64,000 nucleotides of DNA from JAIVGV01 sp031425275 (GCA_031425275.1 JANPJA010000091.1:1-64000), one strand, 5' to 3'. Shown: positions 16,100-26,689, numbered from the stretch's first letter. Translations and numbers: made by a program. The notes: generated from the sequence alone by a model not told the origin.

Positions 16100-17224
16100 T
16101 TATAGCGCCCCGCGACGTGGGTCGAAGTGTTGGAGCAGGCGTCCGTAACGGGTGAACTGCGTCTCGTTGGTGACGACGGTGACGAACTCGGGCCGCACCT
16201 TGCCGGGGCGCAGACGACGCAGGCCCCCCGCCTCCTTGCGCTCATCCGGCGGCCACGCGAACTTGAGCAGGTGGCGGACGCGCCGGTACGTGTCGTCGAA
16301 GCGCGCGGCGGGGGCGCGCCGCCGCAACTCCGCCGTCAGCCGCCCGATGTTCTCCGCCGCCATCAGACCTTTCCCCGCGCCGAGACACGTGTAGTCGAAG
16401 CCCTCGGCCCCGACGCGCCAGTTCTCCGCGCGCCCGGCGAAATAGAGATCGACGACGGCCTCGTCTTCCTGAAACTCGCGCGACTCGGCGACCTCGCTCT
16501 CGCCGCGCCGCACGCGCCGCTCTTCGACCTCGATCCTCCGCTCGTGGACGCGGCCCGCGATTATCAAACTCAGTTCCGACCAGTCGGCCCGCCGCTCTTC
16601 GCCGCCCGCCGTCCGACTCGCCAACTCGACTTCCCCGAACTCAAACTGTCGGGCGCGGCGCGGCGGGCGATCTGCGACGCCCAACTCTTCATCGGCGACG
16701 AGCGCGACCTTCAAGCCCAGAGCCGTGAGCTTGCGTTCGAGCAGCGCGGCCTCCACCGCTTCGGCCGTGCGCGCGAGCGGCAGAGGCACGCCCGCCGCGA
16801 CGAACTCGCGCAACTGTCCGGGCGCGAGCCGCACGAGCGCCGCCGCTTCGCCGAGCGTCTTCTCATTCGACGCGGCCGGTTCATCGTCGCCGGACGACGC
16901 GGACGCGCCCCCGTTCGGCCCGAAGTAATTTCCGTCTCCCGCCCCGCTTCGCGTCTGTCCGCTCGCGCGGCCGCCGGGGAGTAGCGCGACGATCAGGCCG
17001 CGCTCCCAGTCTTCGAGCGGGCGCAGGGCCGGTCGCCGCAAGTCTTCCGCCCCGGCCGCCACCGGCAGGGCCGCGCCGCAGTAGAGGCAGTTCATCCGCG
17101 TCGGCGGACTCCGCCGAGCGCAGCCCTCGCACGCGATTAACTGTTCGGGCGCGAACGTGCGCGGCCCCGTCGCTATCGCCTCGCGCTCCTCCTCGGAGAG
17201 AAAATCTTTTTCGTCGAATCTCAA
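16100..17224 (-). CDS. Unknown zinc-ribbon protein upstream of rlmB
   Basis: 374 residues with a TTG start at 17222-17224; no nearby ATG fits. A zinc-binding stretch, CEGCARRSPPTRMNCLYCG, lies at about residues 32-50. Residues about 120-185 (LREFVAAGVPLPLARTAEAV, LTALGLKVALVADEELGV) have the rhythm of a ribosomal L7/L12-like C-terminal fold, but this is a weak resemblance. The rest contains IIAGRVHERRIEVEERRVRR and a conserved-looking end, FVTVVTNETQFTRYGRLLQH. No function can be assigned. It is in an operon with rlmB. Confidence 0.7.
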   Translation of the reverse strand: MRFDEKDFLSEEEREAIATGPRTFAPEQLIACEGCARRSPPTRMNCLYCGAALPVAAGAEDLRRPALRPLEDWERGLIVALLPGGRASGQTRSGAGDGNYFGPNGGASASSGDDEPAASNEKTLGEAAALVRLAPGQLREFVAAGVPLPLARTAEAVEAALLERKLTALGLKVALVADEELGVADRPPRRARQFEFGEVELASRTAGGEERRADWSELSLIIAGRVHERRIEVEERRVRRGESEVAESREFQEDEAVVDLYFAGRAENWRVGAEGFDYTCLGAGKGLMAAENIGRLTAELRRRAPAARFDDTYRRVRHLLKFAWPPDERKEAGGLRRLRPGKVRPEFVTVVTNETQFTRYGRLLQHFDPRRGAL

Positions 17225-17450
17225 AGTTGTACGCGCCCGACGTATGCGTCCGCCTCTTCCGCGCGATTATACTTTGCGCGCACCGCTTTGCAATCGGCTT
17301 CGCGCGTGACGACGAACCGCGCCCGGCCCCCGCTGTCGGCGACGGCGAACGGTTGCCCGCCCCGCGCGCCGCGGTATAATCGCGCCGGCAAACTTCGTCG
17401 GAATAATTTACTGTCGCGACCTTGCGCCCGCGTGGGCCTTACTGAGAGAC

Positions 17451-18593
17451 GTGTCGCACGGAACATCCATTAACGCTGTGACCAACCCCGCGCGGCGCGC
17501 GCCAACCCCGACGCCCCGCGCCGCCGCCGCGCGCCACGCGCGACTGCTCCTGCTGTCGGCCGCGCTCGCGCTCTGCTGCGCGGCCTGTGCCGCGGGCGCG
17601 CGCGACCCCGCGGCGACACTGCCGCGCGCGGGCGCTACCGCCGTGCCCTACCCCGTCCTGCTCGCGGCGAGCAACGAGCGGCGCGCGGGGGCCGCCGCCA
17701 ACTGGGTCGCGCTCGCGGGAGAGAAAGACCCGCCGCCGCTGCCGGAACTACAGAGCGTCACCTCGACGGTGCGCGCCCTCCCGGCGAACGTCCCCGCCGC
17801 CCTGCGCCTGCCGCTTGTCGAACTCGGCGGGGAGGCCGGGATAGACCCGGAAGAGGCGACGCGCGAGTCGCTGCGCCGTTTCATCGCGGGCGCGCGCGAT
17901 CTGCTCGGCGTCGATCCGGAAGACCTCTCGCTCGTCGAGACGCAGACCGAGGCCGGCGGCGCGCGCCTCGTCCGCTATTTGCAGAAGCCTTTCCCGCACC
18001 CGCTGAGAAACGGCTTCGGCCTCGTCGAAATACGCTTCGCGCCTGACCGCCGCGTCCTCTCGCTCGCGAGCACCGCCGTCCCCGACACCGCGCGCATCGC
18101 CGCCGCGCTCGCCGCCCTGCGCCCCAACCTGATCCCGGCCGCCGACCTCCCCGCGCGCCTCGCGCTCCGCTCCTTCAACTACTCCGCGCAAAGCGTGACG
18201 CAAACTTTCACGCTCGCCGCGGGCGACTCGATTGACTTGCGCGAACTGGTCGTCTTCCCCGTCCGCCGCGACGACAGTGCGGCCGCGATTGAGTTTCATC
18301 TCGCGTGGGAAGCAATCGTCGGCCGCGGCGGCACGAATCTGCTCGTCCACATCGACGCCGTCACGGGCGAGATTATCTCGGCCGCGCCGACGGCGAAGAC
18401 GCCCCGGCCCGCGCCCGCCGCCACACCCACGCCGTCGCTCACGCCGACCGCGACCCCGCCGGCCGCTTCGCCCGCGCGCCCCTCCCCGCCGCCGCCGTCA
18501 ACTACGCCCGCGCCCGCCAGACCCGCGACCCCGACGCCCGCGCCCACTGCGCCGTCCGCGACGCCGACCCCCGCGCGCCCAAACACCCCGTGA
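17451..18593 (+). CDS. Exported, possibly lipid-anchored PepSY/FTP-like protein
   Basis: 380 residues from GTG 17451 (a GTG at 17478 is an alternative). Signal segment ARLLLLSAALALCCAACA has clustered cysteines and may be a lipoprotein signal, though no cysteine fits a perfect lipobox. Residues about 130-310 resemble the FTP/PepSY propeptide folds of secreted metalloproteases (RDLLGVDPEDLSLVE, GFGLVEIRFAPDRRVLSL, LLVHIDAVTGEIISAAPT). The last 70 residues are a Pro/Thr/Ala tail (TPTPSLTPTATPPAAS). No peptidase domain follows. A possible cell-surface inhibitor or anchor, unproven. Confidence 0.65.
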   Translation: MSHGTSINAVTNPARRAPTPTPRAAAARHARLLLLSAALALCCAACAAGARDPAATLPRAGATAVPYPVLLAASNERRAGAAANWVALAGEKDPPPLPELQSVTSTVRALPANVPAALRLPLVELGGEAGIDPEEATRESLRRFIAGARDLLGVDPEDLSLVETQTEAGGARLVRYLQKPFPHPLRNGFGLVEIRFAPDRRVLSLASTAVPDTARIAAALAALRPNLIPAADLPARLALRSFNYSAQSVTQTFTLAAGDSIDLRELVVFPVRRDDSAAAIEFHLAWEAIVGRGGTNLLVHIDAVTGEIISAAPTAKTPRPAPAATPTPSLTPTATPPAASPARPSPPPPSTTPAPARPATPTPAPTAPSATPTPARPNTP

Positions 18594-18711
18594 ATCGCAC
18601 GCATCCCCCGTCGCCGCTTGACCGAACCGCCCCGGCGCGGCATCCTATCCTTAATTCAACAGTTATGAGCGTCAAGCCTTTAACAATTTTCACAACGGAG
18701 CGGCTCTTTTC

Positions 18712-19509
18712 ATGCAGCATTTTGATCCGACGAACAACATCTCCTGGCAGCTAGGCCACAGGGGATTGGTGGCGGTCTTCATCGACGGAAACAACCTCTT
18801 CCACGCGGCGCGCTTCCACAACATCGACATCGATTACAACAAGCTGCTCCGCGTCCTGCTCGGCGACGGCCGGCTCCTGCGCGCCTTCTTCTACACGGGC
18901 GTTGACGTGGGCGCGGAGCGGCAGCAGGGCTTCCTCCTCTGGATGCGCCGCAACGGCTTCCGCGTCATCCACAAAGAACTCAAGACTTTCTACGACGGCA
19001 CGCGCAAGGCCAACTTGGACGTTGAGATCGCCGTCGATATGCTCTCTCTCGCGGGCCGCTATGACACGGCCGTCCTCGTCTCCGGCGACGAAGATTTCGT
19101 CTATGCCGTCAACGCCGTGGCCTACAAGGGCTGCCGGGTCGAGGTCGCCGGCTTTCGCTCGAACACCGCGCCGAAGCTCATCGACGTGGCCGACTACTTC
19201 ATCGACCTCGGCGAGATCGCCGACAAGGTGCGCAAGGAGCCGAACCACAACCACGCGCCGCGCTACTACGACCACCACGCGCCGCACGACGACGCGCACA
19301 CCAGTCAGGCCCCCGCCTCGCAGCACAACAACGTCCAGCCGACGCAGTACGACAACGGCGCCACCGCCGCCCCTCCCCACGCCGGGCGCGCGCCCGTGGC
19401 CCCCGCCATCGATACGACCGGCGACACCACCGAAGCGCCCCCCGAACCCGAACCCGTCAATCACATCGACCTCCACTCGGATTTCATCCGCGTCACGGAC
19501 GACCACTAA
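18712..19509 (+). CDS. NYN domain protein (LabA/DUF88-like)
   Basis: 265 residues from ATG 18712. PIN-like NYN nuclease fold: strand-Asp motif VAVFIDGNNLFHAARF (about residues 20-35), FFYTGVDVGAERQQ, the acidic site KANLDVEIAVDMLSLAGRYD and VLVSGDEDFVYAVNAV. From residue 170 the protein becomes a His/Asp-rich low-complexity tail (APRYYDHHAPHDDAH). Family knowledge: LabA-type NYN proteins are predicted or demonstrated RNases; the key aspartates are all present. The His-rich tail may bind metal. Confidence 0.9.
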   Translation: MQHFDPTNNISWQLGHRGLVAVFIDGNNLFHAARFHNIDIDYNKLLRVLLGDGRLLRAFFYTGVDVGAERQQGFLLWMRRNGFRVIHKELKTFYDGTRKANLDVEIAVDMLSLAGRYDTAVLVSGDEDFVYAVNAVAYKGCRVEVAGFRSNTAPKLIDVADYFIDLGEIADKVRKEPNHNHAPRYYDHHAPHDDAHTSQAPASQHNNVQPTQYDNGATAAPPHAGRAPVAPAIDTTGDTTEAPPEPEPVNHIDLHSDFIRVTDDH

Positions 19510-19512
19510 GCC

Positions 19513-19584
19513 GGCGACGGGTCAACCGTGACAGGTGACAAGCAAATCGAGCCGGACTTACCTGTCACAGTTGACCTGTCACGC
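19513..19584. repeat. GTGACAGGTGAC-type palindrome
   Basis: Arms at 19513-19541 and 19560-19584 are inverted copies of the words GTCAAC, GTGACAG and GTGACA. It lies between the NYN gene and the DUF2203 start. A similar half-arm (CCGTGACGGGTGACAAG) sits at 31615-31631. Confidence 0.75.
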
Positions 19585-19593
19585 TCCGTAGTT

Positions 19594-19974
19594 ATGAAGT
19601 TGTTTAGCATCGAAGAGGCCAACGCGCTGCTGCCGTCCGTGCGGCGGAAGGTGGCGACCATGTCGCGCGCCTACTCGCGCGTGTCGGCCGCGCAGGAAGG
19701 GTCGCGCGAGGTCGCGGAGTTGGCGAAGACGACCGGCGGCGGCTTCATGCCGGGCGGCGGCGTTTACGTCGGCGCGCTCCTCGCGCTCGCGGCGAGCGCG
19801 GGCGAACTCGAAGCCCTCGGCGTCCAGCTCAAAGACTACGAGCGCGGCCTGATCGACTTCCCCGCCATGCGCGACGGCCGCGTCGTCCTGCTCTGCTGGC
19901 AGCTCGGCGAGGGCGACGAGATCGAGTGGTGGCACGACCTCGAAACCGGGTTCGCCGGCCGCCAGCCGCTTTAA
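19594..19974 (+). CDS. DUF2203 family protein
   Basis: 126 residues from ATG 19594 (an in-frame GTG at 19528 lies inside the palindrome and is rejected). KLFSIEEANALLPSVRRKVA at the N-terminus and the ending LKDYERGLIDFPAMRDGRVV then LCWQLGEGDEIEWWHDLETG are the family signatures. Small mainly helical cytoplasmic protein; function unknown. The neighbourhood gives no clue beyond co-orientation with the NYN gene. Confidence 0.88.
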   Translation: MKLFSIEEANALLPSVRRKVATMSRAYSRVSAAQEGSREVAELAKTTGGGFMPGGGVYVGALLALAASAGELEALGVQLKDYERGLIDFPAMRDGRVVLLCWQLGEGDEIEWWHDLETGFAGRQPL

Positions 19975-20064
19975 AAGCCGTAAATCGTAAATCGTGAATC
20001 GTGAATAGAAGAAGATGGGTTTTCTATTCATGATTCACGATTTACGATTTACGGTTCACGGCTT
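19975..20064. repeat. CGTAAAT/CGTGAAT heptamer palindrome
   Basis: Left arm 19975-20010 and right arm 20022-20064 are chains of the seven-base words CGTAAAT and CGTGAAT and their complements. It starts directly after the DUF2203 stop codon. It may act as a terminator, but the arm structure matches the dispersed repeat at 31637-31733. Confidence 0.85.
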
Positions 20065-20234
20065 TTCCCTTCCCCTATCTTGTGCGCCTCGGCCGACCAA
20101 CTACAGCAAATAGTATATTTTCTGATTGACGACTTAAAGTAATGTCTGATAGCATCCGCCCCGACTCCGCAGCAGGCTTGGGTTTACCGGCAACGCCACG
20201 TCTTCCCCAAGTTCTACATTTTGAGAATTTCTGA

Positions 20235-21545
20235 ATGGAGAGCCAGACCGCTTCGCAGTGTGCCGAGTGCCTTGCAGTTCTGGACGGTTCCGCCGCGGAC
20301 TGTCCCAACTGCCGAGACGCCGACGCTGATGCGGGAGGGCCGCAGACCGCCGCGTCTGCCGAAGAGAAAGTTATGAACACTTCGACGCGCCACGAGGAAA
20401 TGACTCCCGCGACGACACCCGCGCCGCCGCCCGCCGGTCGCGACGCCGGAGCGGCCCCGTCCACGCTCATCGAGTTCCCGCGTCCGGGCCGCAGCGCCAA
20501 GCCCCCGCAGTGGCGCAAGGACTTGAGCGAGCGCGTCCGCGAGATTCAGCAGCGGCGCGCCCTCGAAGCCGCGCGCGAAACGGAAGAAGACGCCCCCCTC
20601 GCGGCCGACGCCCTCGCCCACGACGGATTGGAACTGGCCGAGTCCGCCGAAGCCGCCGCGCCGCAACTCGGACTCGTGCCGACGCCCGAACCCGCCGAAG
20701 TTAACCCCATCCTCGTCAAAGCCCTTGAGCGGCTTGAGCGCGCGCGCCGCCAGAGTTCGCCGACCGCCTACGGCCAACCCGCCCGTGGCGCCGCCGCCGC
20801 CGCCGCCGCACGGCTCCCGGAAGAGACACGTCAACCCGAGCCGCCGCCGCCAGCCGCGAGCGCCGGAGTCGCGGACGCGGAACCACCGCACGCCGCGATG
20901 ATTGAGCCCGCCCCCTCGGAAGAGATCGAGCGGACGGCGGAGCCTGTGCGCACGACCACGCTCGTCGTCGTCCCGCCGCCCGCGCCGCCCGACACCGAAG
21001 CGGGCGCGGCCATCCGCGAGGCGCTCAACCGCCCGCGACCGCGCCGGCACATTCCGGAAGTCGCGGACGACGCGCTGCTCCTGCGCCGCGAGGCCGAAGT
21101 CGCTCCCGCCAGTATCGAACAGCTTGAGCCGGCGGCGGCTGCCGCCCCCTCGGTCGCGCGCCGCGTCACGGGCGCGACGGTCGATCTTCTCGTCGTCGCC
21201 TTCGCCACTTCGCCCTTCGCGGCGATCATCGAACTGACGAGCGGCAACTGGCACGACCCGCGCGTCGCGGCCTCGCTCGGCGGGATCGTCCTGACGATCA
21301 TGTTCCTCTACGAGACCGTCTCCGTCGCCTTCTCCGGCCGCACGTGGGGCATGACGCTCCTGAGTCTGCGCGTCGTCGATTGGCGCACGGGTCTCATCCC
21401 GACCACCGGCCAGTGCGCCCGCCGCGCGCTCGCGCACATCATCTCGCTCGCCACGCTCGGCCTCCCGCTGCTGAGCGCGCTCTTCGACTCCGAGGGCCGC
21501 GCCGCGCACGACCGCCTCTCGCGCACCGTCGTCGTCAAAGAGTAG
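20235..21545 (+). CDS. RDD family membrane protein with zinc ribbon
   Basis: 436 residues from ATG 20235. An N-terminal zinc ribbon (CAECLAVLDGSAADCPNC) is followed by about 270 residues of Pro/Ala/Glu-rich low complexity and then an RDD domain (about residues 305-436): RRVTGATVDLLVVAFATSPF, IVLTIMFLYETVSVAFSGRT, WGMTLLSLRVVDWRTGLIPT and GRAAHDRLSRTVVV. The Arg-Asp-Asp motif is represented by RRVTGATVD. RDD proteins are small membrane proteins; some are ion antiporters, most are unknown. The large soluble linker is unusual. Confidence 0.85.
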   Translation: MESQTASQCAECLAVLDGSAADCPNCRDADADAGGPQTAASAEEKVMNTSTRHEEMTPATTPAPPPAGRDAGAAPSTLIEFPRPGRSAKPPQWRKDLSERVREIQQRRALEAARETEEDAPLAADALAHDGLELAESAEAAAPQLGLVPTPEPAEVNPILVKALERLERARRQSSPTAYGQPARGAAAAAAARLPEETRQPEPPPPAASAGVADAEPPHAAMIEPAPSEEIERTAEPVRTTTLVVVPPPAPPDTEAGAAIREALNRPRPRRHIPEVADDALLLRREAEVAPASIEQLEPAAAAAPSVARRVTGATVDLLVVAFATSPFAAIIELTSGNWHDPRVAASLGGIVLTIMFLYETVSVAFSGRTWGMTLLSLRVVDWRTGLIPTTGQCARRALAHIISLATLGLPLLSALFDSEGRAAHDRLSRTVVVKE

Positions 21546-21577
21546 CGGCCGCGACCGCCCCCGCGCGAAAACTTCCG

Positions 21578-21616
21578 CGGCCCCGCGCCCGACAGCGCGG
21601 GGCCGTTTCGTTTTTG
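21578..21616 (+). terminator. Rho-independent terminator of the RDD gene
   Basis: Perfect 11-bp GC stem (21578-21588 with 21595-21605), 6-nt loop, followed by TTTCGTTTTT. It lies 30 bp after the stop codon. Confidence 0.9.
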
Positions 21617-21757
21617 TCCGTGGTCAGTGGTCAGTCGTCAGTTGTTCGCCGATCTTCGTGTGTCTTGTATGATTGCTTTAACCTTGAAACCACAAACGCC
21701 GCGCGGCCGAATTACTGACAACTGACCACGGACAACTGACCACGGACAACTGACCAC
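21617..21757. repeat. TGGTCAG heptamer palindrome
   Basis: The left arm (21617-21645) carries TGGTCAG, TGGTCAG and TCGTCAG; the right arm (21719-21757) carries CTGACCACGGACAA units in inverse orientation. The core contains ATTGCTTTAACC, which recurs, inverted, in the core of the CGTAAAT element at 31637-31733. It ends 5 bp before the rqcH start codon. Confidence 0.85.
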
Positions 21758-21762
21758 TTGCC

Positions 21763-23301
21763 ATGCACGAACAACTGATCGCGGCCGTCGTCGAAGAGAT
21801 CGGGCCGGAGTTGCGCGGCCGCCTGTTCGGCAAGGTGTGGCTGCTCGGGCGCGACCGCCTCGCCGCCGACTTCCGCCTGAGCGAGAATCGATTCCTGTTC
21901 GTCTCGCTCGATCCGTCCGCGCCGCGTCTGCACCTCGTCGGGCGGCGCGTGCGCGATCTCGAAAAACAATCGCTCCCGCCGTCGAGCTTCGCGCTCACGC
22001 TGCGCAAGCAACTCGGCGGCGCGGTGTTGCGCTCGCTCGCGAAGGACGAGGGCGAGCGCGTCGTGCGCTTTTCATTCGCGGCTCAGGACGCGGCCGGCTC
22101 CGCGCACGCGCGCACGCTCATCGCGCAGCTCACGGGCCGCACGGCCAACCTCTTCCTGCTCGACGAAGACGCGCGCGTCATCGACACGCTCCGCCCCGCG
22201 CGCGGCGAGGGGCAAGAGGCGGGCGAGACTTATCAACCGCCGCAACGCGGCCCGCGCGCGCTCGCCGCGAGTGACCCGCCGCAGTTCGAGCGCGGGCCTC
22301 ACGATTCCCTCTCCGCCGCGCTCGACGAACACTTCGGCCGGCTCGAAGCGGCGCGCGCTTTCGACGCGCGCGTCTCGACGCACCGCGCGCGGCTCCGGCG
22401 CGAGATCGAGCGGCGGCGCAAGCTCGAACGCAACCTCGCCGCCGACATGAGCGCGCACGGCGACGCCGACGCGCACAAGCGCGCGGGCGATCTGCTGCTC
22501 GCCAACATCGCCACGGCCGTGCGCGCCGGCGGGCGCGTCCGCCTCACCGACTACTTCGCGGAAGACGCGCCCACCATCGAGATCGAAATCGACGAGCACG
22601 CGACGTTTCAGGAAGAGGCCGCGCGCCGCTTCGCCCTCTACACGCGCGCGAAACGGGCCGCGCAGGAGGTCGCGCGCCGCCGCGAGGAGTTGCGCTCCGA
22701 GCTCGTCCCGCTCGAAGCCCGGCTCGCCGAGATCGAACTCATCGCGGCGGCGCGCGACGAAGCGTCACTCGCGGATTTCGACGGGCGCGCGGCCGGCGGC
22801 AAAAAAGATTTCGGGCGCGCCAACAAGGCCGCGGCCCGGCACGTCGGCGGCGCGTCCGAATCCGTGAAAACTTCGGCCGGGGGGAAGGCGAAGGCCGCGG
22901 GGGGCCGCGGCGCCGCCGCGAGCTTTTCCGGCGCGCGCCGCTATCTTTCCACGGACGGTTACGAAATCCTCGTCGGGCGCGCGGCGCGCGACAACGATCA
23001 ACTGACCTTCAAGGTCGCGCGCTCGCACGATCTCTGGCTCCACGCCGCCGACTACCCCGGCTCGCACGTCGTCGTCCGCAACCGCGCGCGCGGGGCCGAC
23101 ATCCCGCAGCGCACCGTCCACGAAGCGGCCCAACTAGCCGCGTACTTCAGTCAGGCCAAGCGCGACTCGAAGGTGGCGGTCAACTACGCCCTGCGTAAGT
23201 TCGTCTCCAAGCCGAAGGGCGCGGCCCACGGCCTCGTCCGCCTGTCGTCTTTCCGCACCCTGCTCGTCGAGCCGCGCGAAGGCGTCGAGCGCGTCGGGTA
23301 G
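21763..23301 (+). CDS. rqcH: NFACT family protein, Rqc2/RqcH homologue
   Basis: 512 residues from ATG 21763. NFACT-N (residues 1-170: LRKQLGGAVLRSLAKDEGER, LTGRTANLFLLDEDARVID), a long Arg/Glu-rich helical coiled-coil segment (about 190-345), and an NFACT-R domain (about 395-505: STDGYEILVGRAARDNDQL, DLWLHAADYPGSHVVVRN, VNYALRKFVSKPKGA). Family knowledge: RqcH binds stalled 50S subunits with peptidyl-tRNA and adds C-terminal alanine tails for degradation. At 512 residues it is somewhat shorter than the B. subtilis protein, chiefly in the middle region. Confidence 0.9.
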   Translation: MHEQLIAAVVEEIGPELRGRLFGKVWLLGRDRLAADFRLSENRFLFVSLDPSAPRLHLVGRRVRDLEKQSLPPSSFALTLRKQLGGAVLRSLAKDEGERVVRFSFAAQDAAGSAHARTLIAQLTGRTANLFLLDEDARVIDTLRPARGEGQEAGETYQPPQRGPRALAASDPPQFERGPHDSLSAALDEHFGRLEAARAFDARVSTHRARLRREIERRRKLERNLAADMSAHGDADAHKRAGDLLLANIATAVRAGGRVRLTDYFAEDAPTIEIEIDEHATFQEEAARRFALYTRAKRAAQEVARRREELRSELVPLEARLAEIELIAAARDEASLADFDGRAAGGKKDFGRANKAAARHVGGASESVKTSAGGKAKAAGGRGAAASFSGARRYLSTDGYEILVGRAARDNDQLTFKVARSHDLWLHAADYPGSHVVVRNRARGADIPQRTVHEAAQLAAYFSQAKRDSKVAVNYALRKFVSKPKGAAHGLVRLSSFRTLLVEPREGVERVG

Positions 23302-23330
23302 TCAACAGCTTGAGTGCCTTTCCGCATCGA

Positions 23331-23511
23331 GATTAACCACAGAGGACACGGTGGGACACAGAGGAGGGACGGTGAATGATTTGAATTTTCAGATTTGAAA
23401 CCTCAGATTTACGATTTGAAAGTTCTGATTCTGATGTGAAATTTCAGATTTGAGATTTCAGATTCCTGATTGCCTTCCCTCCGTGTTCCTCCGTATCCTC
23501 TGTGGTTAATT
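23331..23511. repeat. ACCACAGAGG-type inverted repeat with TTTCAGATT core
   Basis: Outer arms 23331-23369 and 23475-23511 open with ATTAACCACAGAGGA and close with its complement. Inside lies about 105 bp of AT-rich words (TTTGAAAT, TTTCAGATT, CTGATT) partly in inverted order. It fills most of the 306-bp gap between rqcH and the next gene; the rest of the gap (23512-23607) shows only the upstream region of the AttH-like gene. Confidence 0.85.
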
Positions 23512-23607
23512 CCCCGTCCGCGAACATCACTCAGCATTTGCCGCACACTTTCGTCACCCCGCACGGCTAAGCTGTCTGGAGCACGAAGCAGGGGAGACTT
23601 GACGCGC

Positions 23608-24792
23608 ATGAGCACGAATTTTATCGAGCCGCTGGAACAACTCGCCACGAACGTCCTCGACCACCTCGCCGACGCCGTCGCCGGCCCGGCCTCGACCCTG
23701 CGCGACGGCACGGAGCACGCCGGGGTGGAACTGCCGCGCGACCTCTACGCGCACCGCGAGGCGCAGACCGAGTGGTGGTATTACACCGGCCACATGCAAA
23801 CATCGTCCGGCCGCCGCTTCGGCATCGAGCTGGTCTTCTTCAAGCGGCGCACAGACCTCGACCGCTTCGGCGTCGTCCCCTTGCGCCTGATCGCCAACCC
23901 GCTCTACCTCGCGCACTTCGCCGTCACCGACGAGTCGCGCCGGGTCTTTCGTTACGCGCACCGCAAGAGCGCCAACGGCCCCTTCGACGCGCCCGCCGCC
24001 ACGAGCGCGCGCCGCTACCTGCTCCGGCTCGGCGACTGGACTGTCCGCGAGGCCCACGGCCTCCACCTGCTCCGCGCCACGCTCGACGACGATCTGATTT
24101 TCGAGGCGGCTTTGAAACCGACGAAGCCCGCCGCGCTTAACGGGCACGCGGGCGTCGGCGTCAGCTTCAAGGACGCGGGCGAGGCCTCGCGCTATTTTTC
24201 CTACACGCGCATGGAGGCCGAAGGGCACATCACATGGAACGGTGAGACCGAGCGCTTCACCGGCTCGGCGTGGATGGATCGCGAGTTCGGCACGTGGCGC
24301 ACGACCGACAACCAAAAGGGCTGGGACTGGTTCAGCGTCCAACTCTCGACCGGCGCGGAGCTGATGGTCTATCACCTCCGCGACACAAGGGGCCGCCCCT
24401 CGCCTTATTCGAGCGGCACGTTCGTCAACGCCGAAGGTCAGGCCGCGCACCTCTCGCGCGAAGACTTCACGCTCGAAGCGACCGGCCGCTGGACGAGCCC
24501 GCACACCGGCGCGACTTACCCGTCCGGCTGGCGTCTGCGCGTGCCCCGTTTCGGCATCGATGTCGCGGTCACGCCCGTCATCAAGGATCAGGAACTCGAC
24601 ACGCGCGGCACGACGATGATCGTCTATTGGGAAGGCGCGTGCGAAGTCTCCGGCCGACACGGCGACGCGGAGGCCATGGGCCGCGCCTACGTCGAGCTTG
24701 TCGGCTACGACCGCTCGCACGAGTCGCCCTCGATCACGACCTTCCTCTTCGGCTCCTCGCTCGACCGCGGCTGGCGCAGCATCTTCGGCTGA
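23608..24792 (+). CDS. AttH/CrtC-like lipocalin-fold hydrolase
   Basis: 394 residues from ATG 23608, with GGGGAG 12-17 bases upstream; no signal peptide. Motifs of the AttH/carotenoid 1,2-hydratase family are EWWYYTGHMQTSSGRRFG, IELVFFKRR, FTGSAWMDREFGTWRTTDNQ, WDWFSVQLSTGAELMVYHLR and IYWEGACEVSG-like VYWEGACEVSGRHGD. The family forms two lipocalin-like barrels and hydrates or hydrolyses hydrophobic substrates. No carotenoid genes are in view, so the substrate is unknown. Confidence 0.85.
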   Translation: MSTNFIEPLEQLATNVLDHLADAVAGPASTLRDGTEHAGVELPRDLYAHREAQTEWWYYTGHMQTSSGRRFGIELVFFKRRTDLDRFGVVPLRLIANPLYLAHFAVTDESRRVFRYAHRKSANGPFDAPAATSARRYLLRLGDWTVREAHGLHLLRATLDDDLIFEAALKPTKPAALNGHAGVGVSFKDAGEASRYFSYTRMEAEGHITWNGETERFTGSAWMDREFGTWRTTDNQKGWDWFSVQLSTGAELMVYHLRDTRGRPSPYSSGTFVNAEGQAAHLSREDFTLEATGRWTSPHTGATYPSGWRLRVPRFGIDVAVTPVIKDQELDTRGTTMIVYWEGACEVSGRHGDAEAMGRAYVELVGYDRSHESPSITTFLFGSSLDRGWRSIFG

Positions 24793-24854
24793 CCCGGCGG
24801 CGCGACTGGCGCAGCCCTATGTCCTGTAATAACCTAACGGGCGGAGGGTCGGTG

Positions 24855-25349
24855 ATGGACTCGAAATTTCTACGCGCGGAAGAGTTGGGTGTCCGTTTGG
24901 AGATCGTACAAGGTCTCCCAATCTGGGAGCCGTACCCCGTCTATAAACATCAGAAGGCGGTTGACCGCATCCGCGCCACCATCACCCGCGCCGCAGCGTC
25001 TCCGGAAGCGGGCGGCGGCTGCGCGTGCGTCCACGCCTCCGACGTTTACGTCAGCTTTCCCGACGGCTCGCTCAAGCGGCCCGATATCTCCATCTTCTGC
25101 CGCGAGCCGGAAGAAGAAGAAGAGGCCATCACGCTTGTCCCCGAAGCTGTCATCGAAGTGATCAGCCGTGGCTACGAGGCGAAAGACCTTGAGATCGGCC
25201 CGCAGTTTTATTTGTCGCAGGGAGTCAAGGACGTGGTCGTCTTCAACCCCTACACGTTGGCCGTGCTGCACGTCCGCCGCGACGGCGCGGCCCGCCACAT
25301 CTCGCCCATCGAGATTCAACTCCTATGCGGCTGCCGCTGCACCGTGTAG
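24855..25349 (+). CDS. Uma2 family (DUF820) putative restriction-like endonuclease
   Basis: 164 residues from ATG 24855, with GGAGG 9-13 bases upstream. PD-(D/E)XK-like core: VYVSFPDGSLKRPDISIFC and LVPEAVIEVISRGYEAKD, followed by GVKDVVVFNPYTLAVLHVRR. Uma2 proteins are very abundant in cyanobacteria and found in Acidobacteriota; their targets are mostly unknown. It lies 62 bp after the AttH-like gene and 35 bp before hemL, with no obvious functional link to either. The catalytic Lys of ExK appears as E-V-I, so activity is uncertain. Confidence 0.8.
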   Translation: MDSKFLRAEELGVRLEIVQGLPIWEPYPVYKHQKAVDRIRATITRAAASPEAGGGCACVHASDVYVSFPDGSLKRPDISIFCREPEEEEEAITLVPEAVIEVISRGYEAKDLEIGPQFYLSQGVKDVVVFNPYTLAVLHVRRDGAARHISPIEIQLLCGCRCTV

Positions 25350-25384
25350 CCCACTGCCCAAAGACTCCTCTCGCATATACATAC

Positions 25385-26689
<1,305 letters not shown>

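Noticed and set aside
19975..20064. CRISPR array in the spacers with repeated short words
   Set aside because: The units are seven bases, contiguous and arranged in inverted arms; there are no unique spacers and no cas genes.
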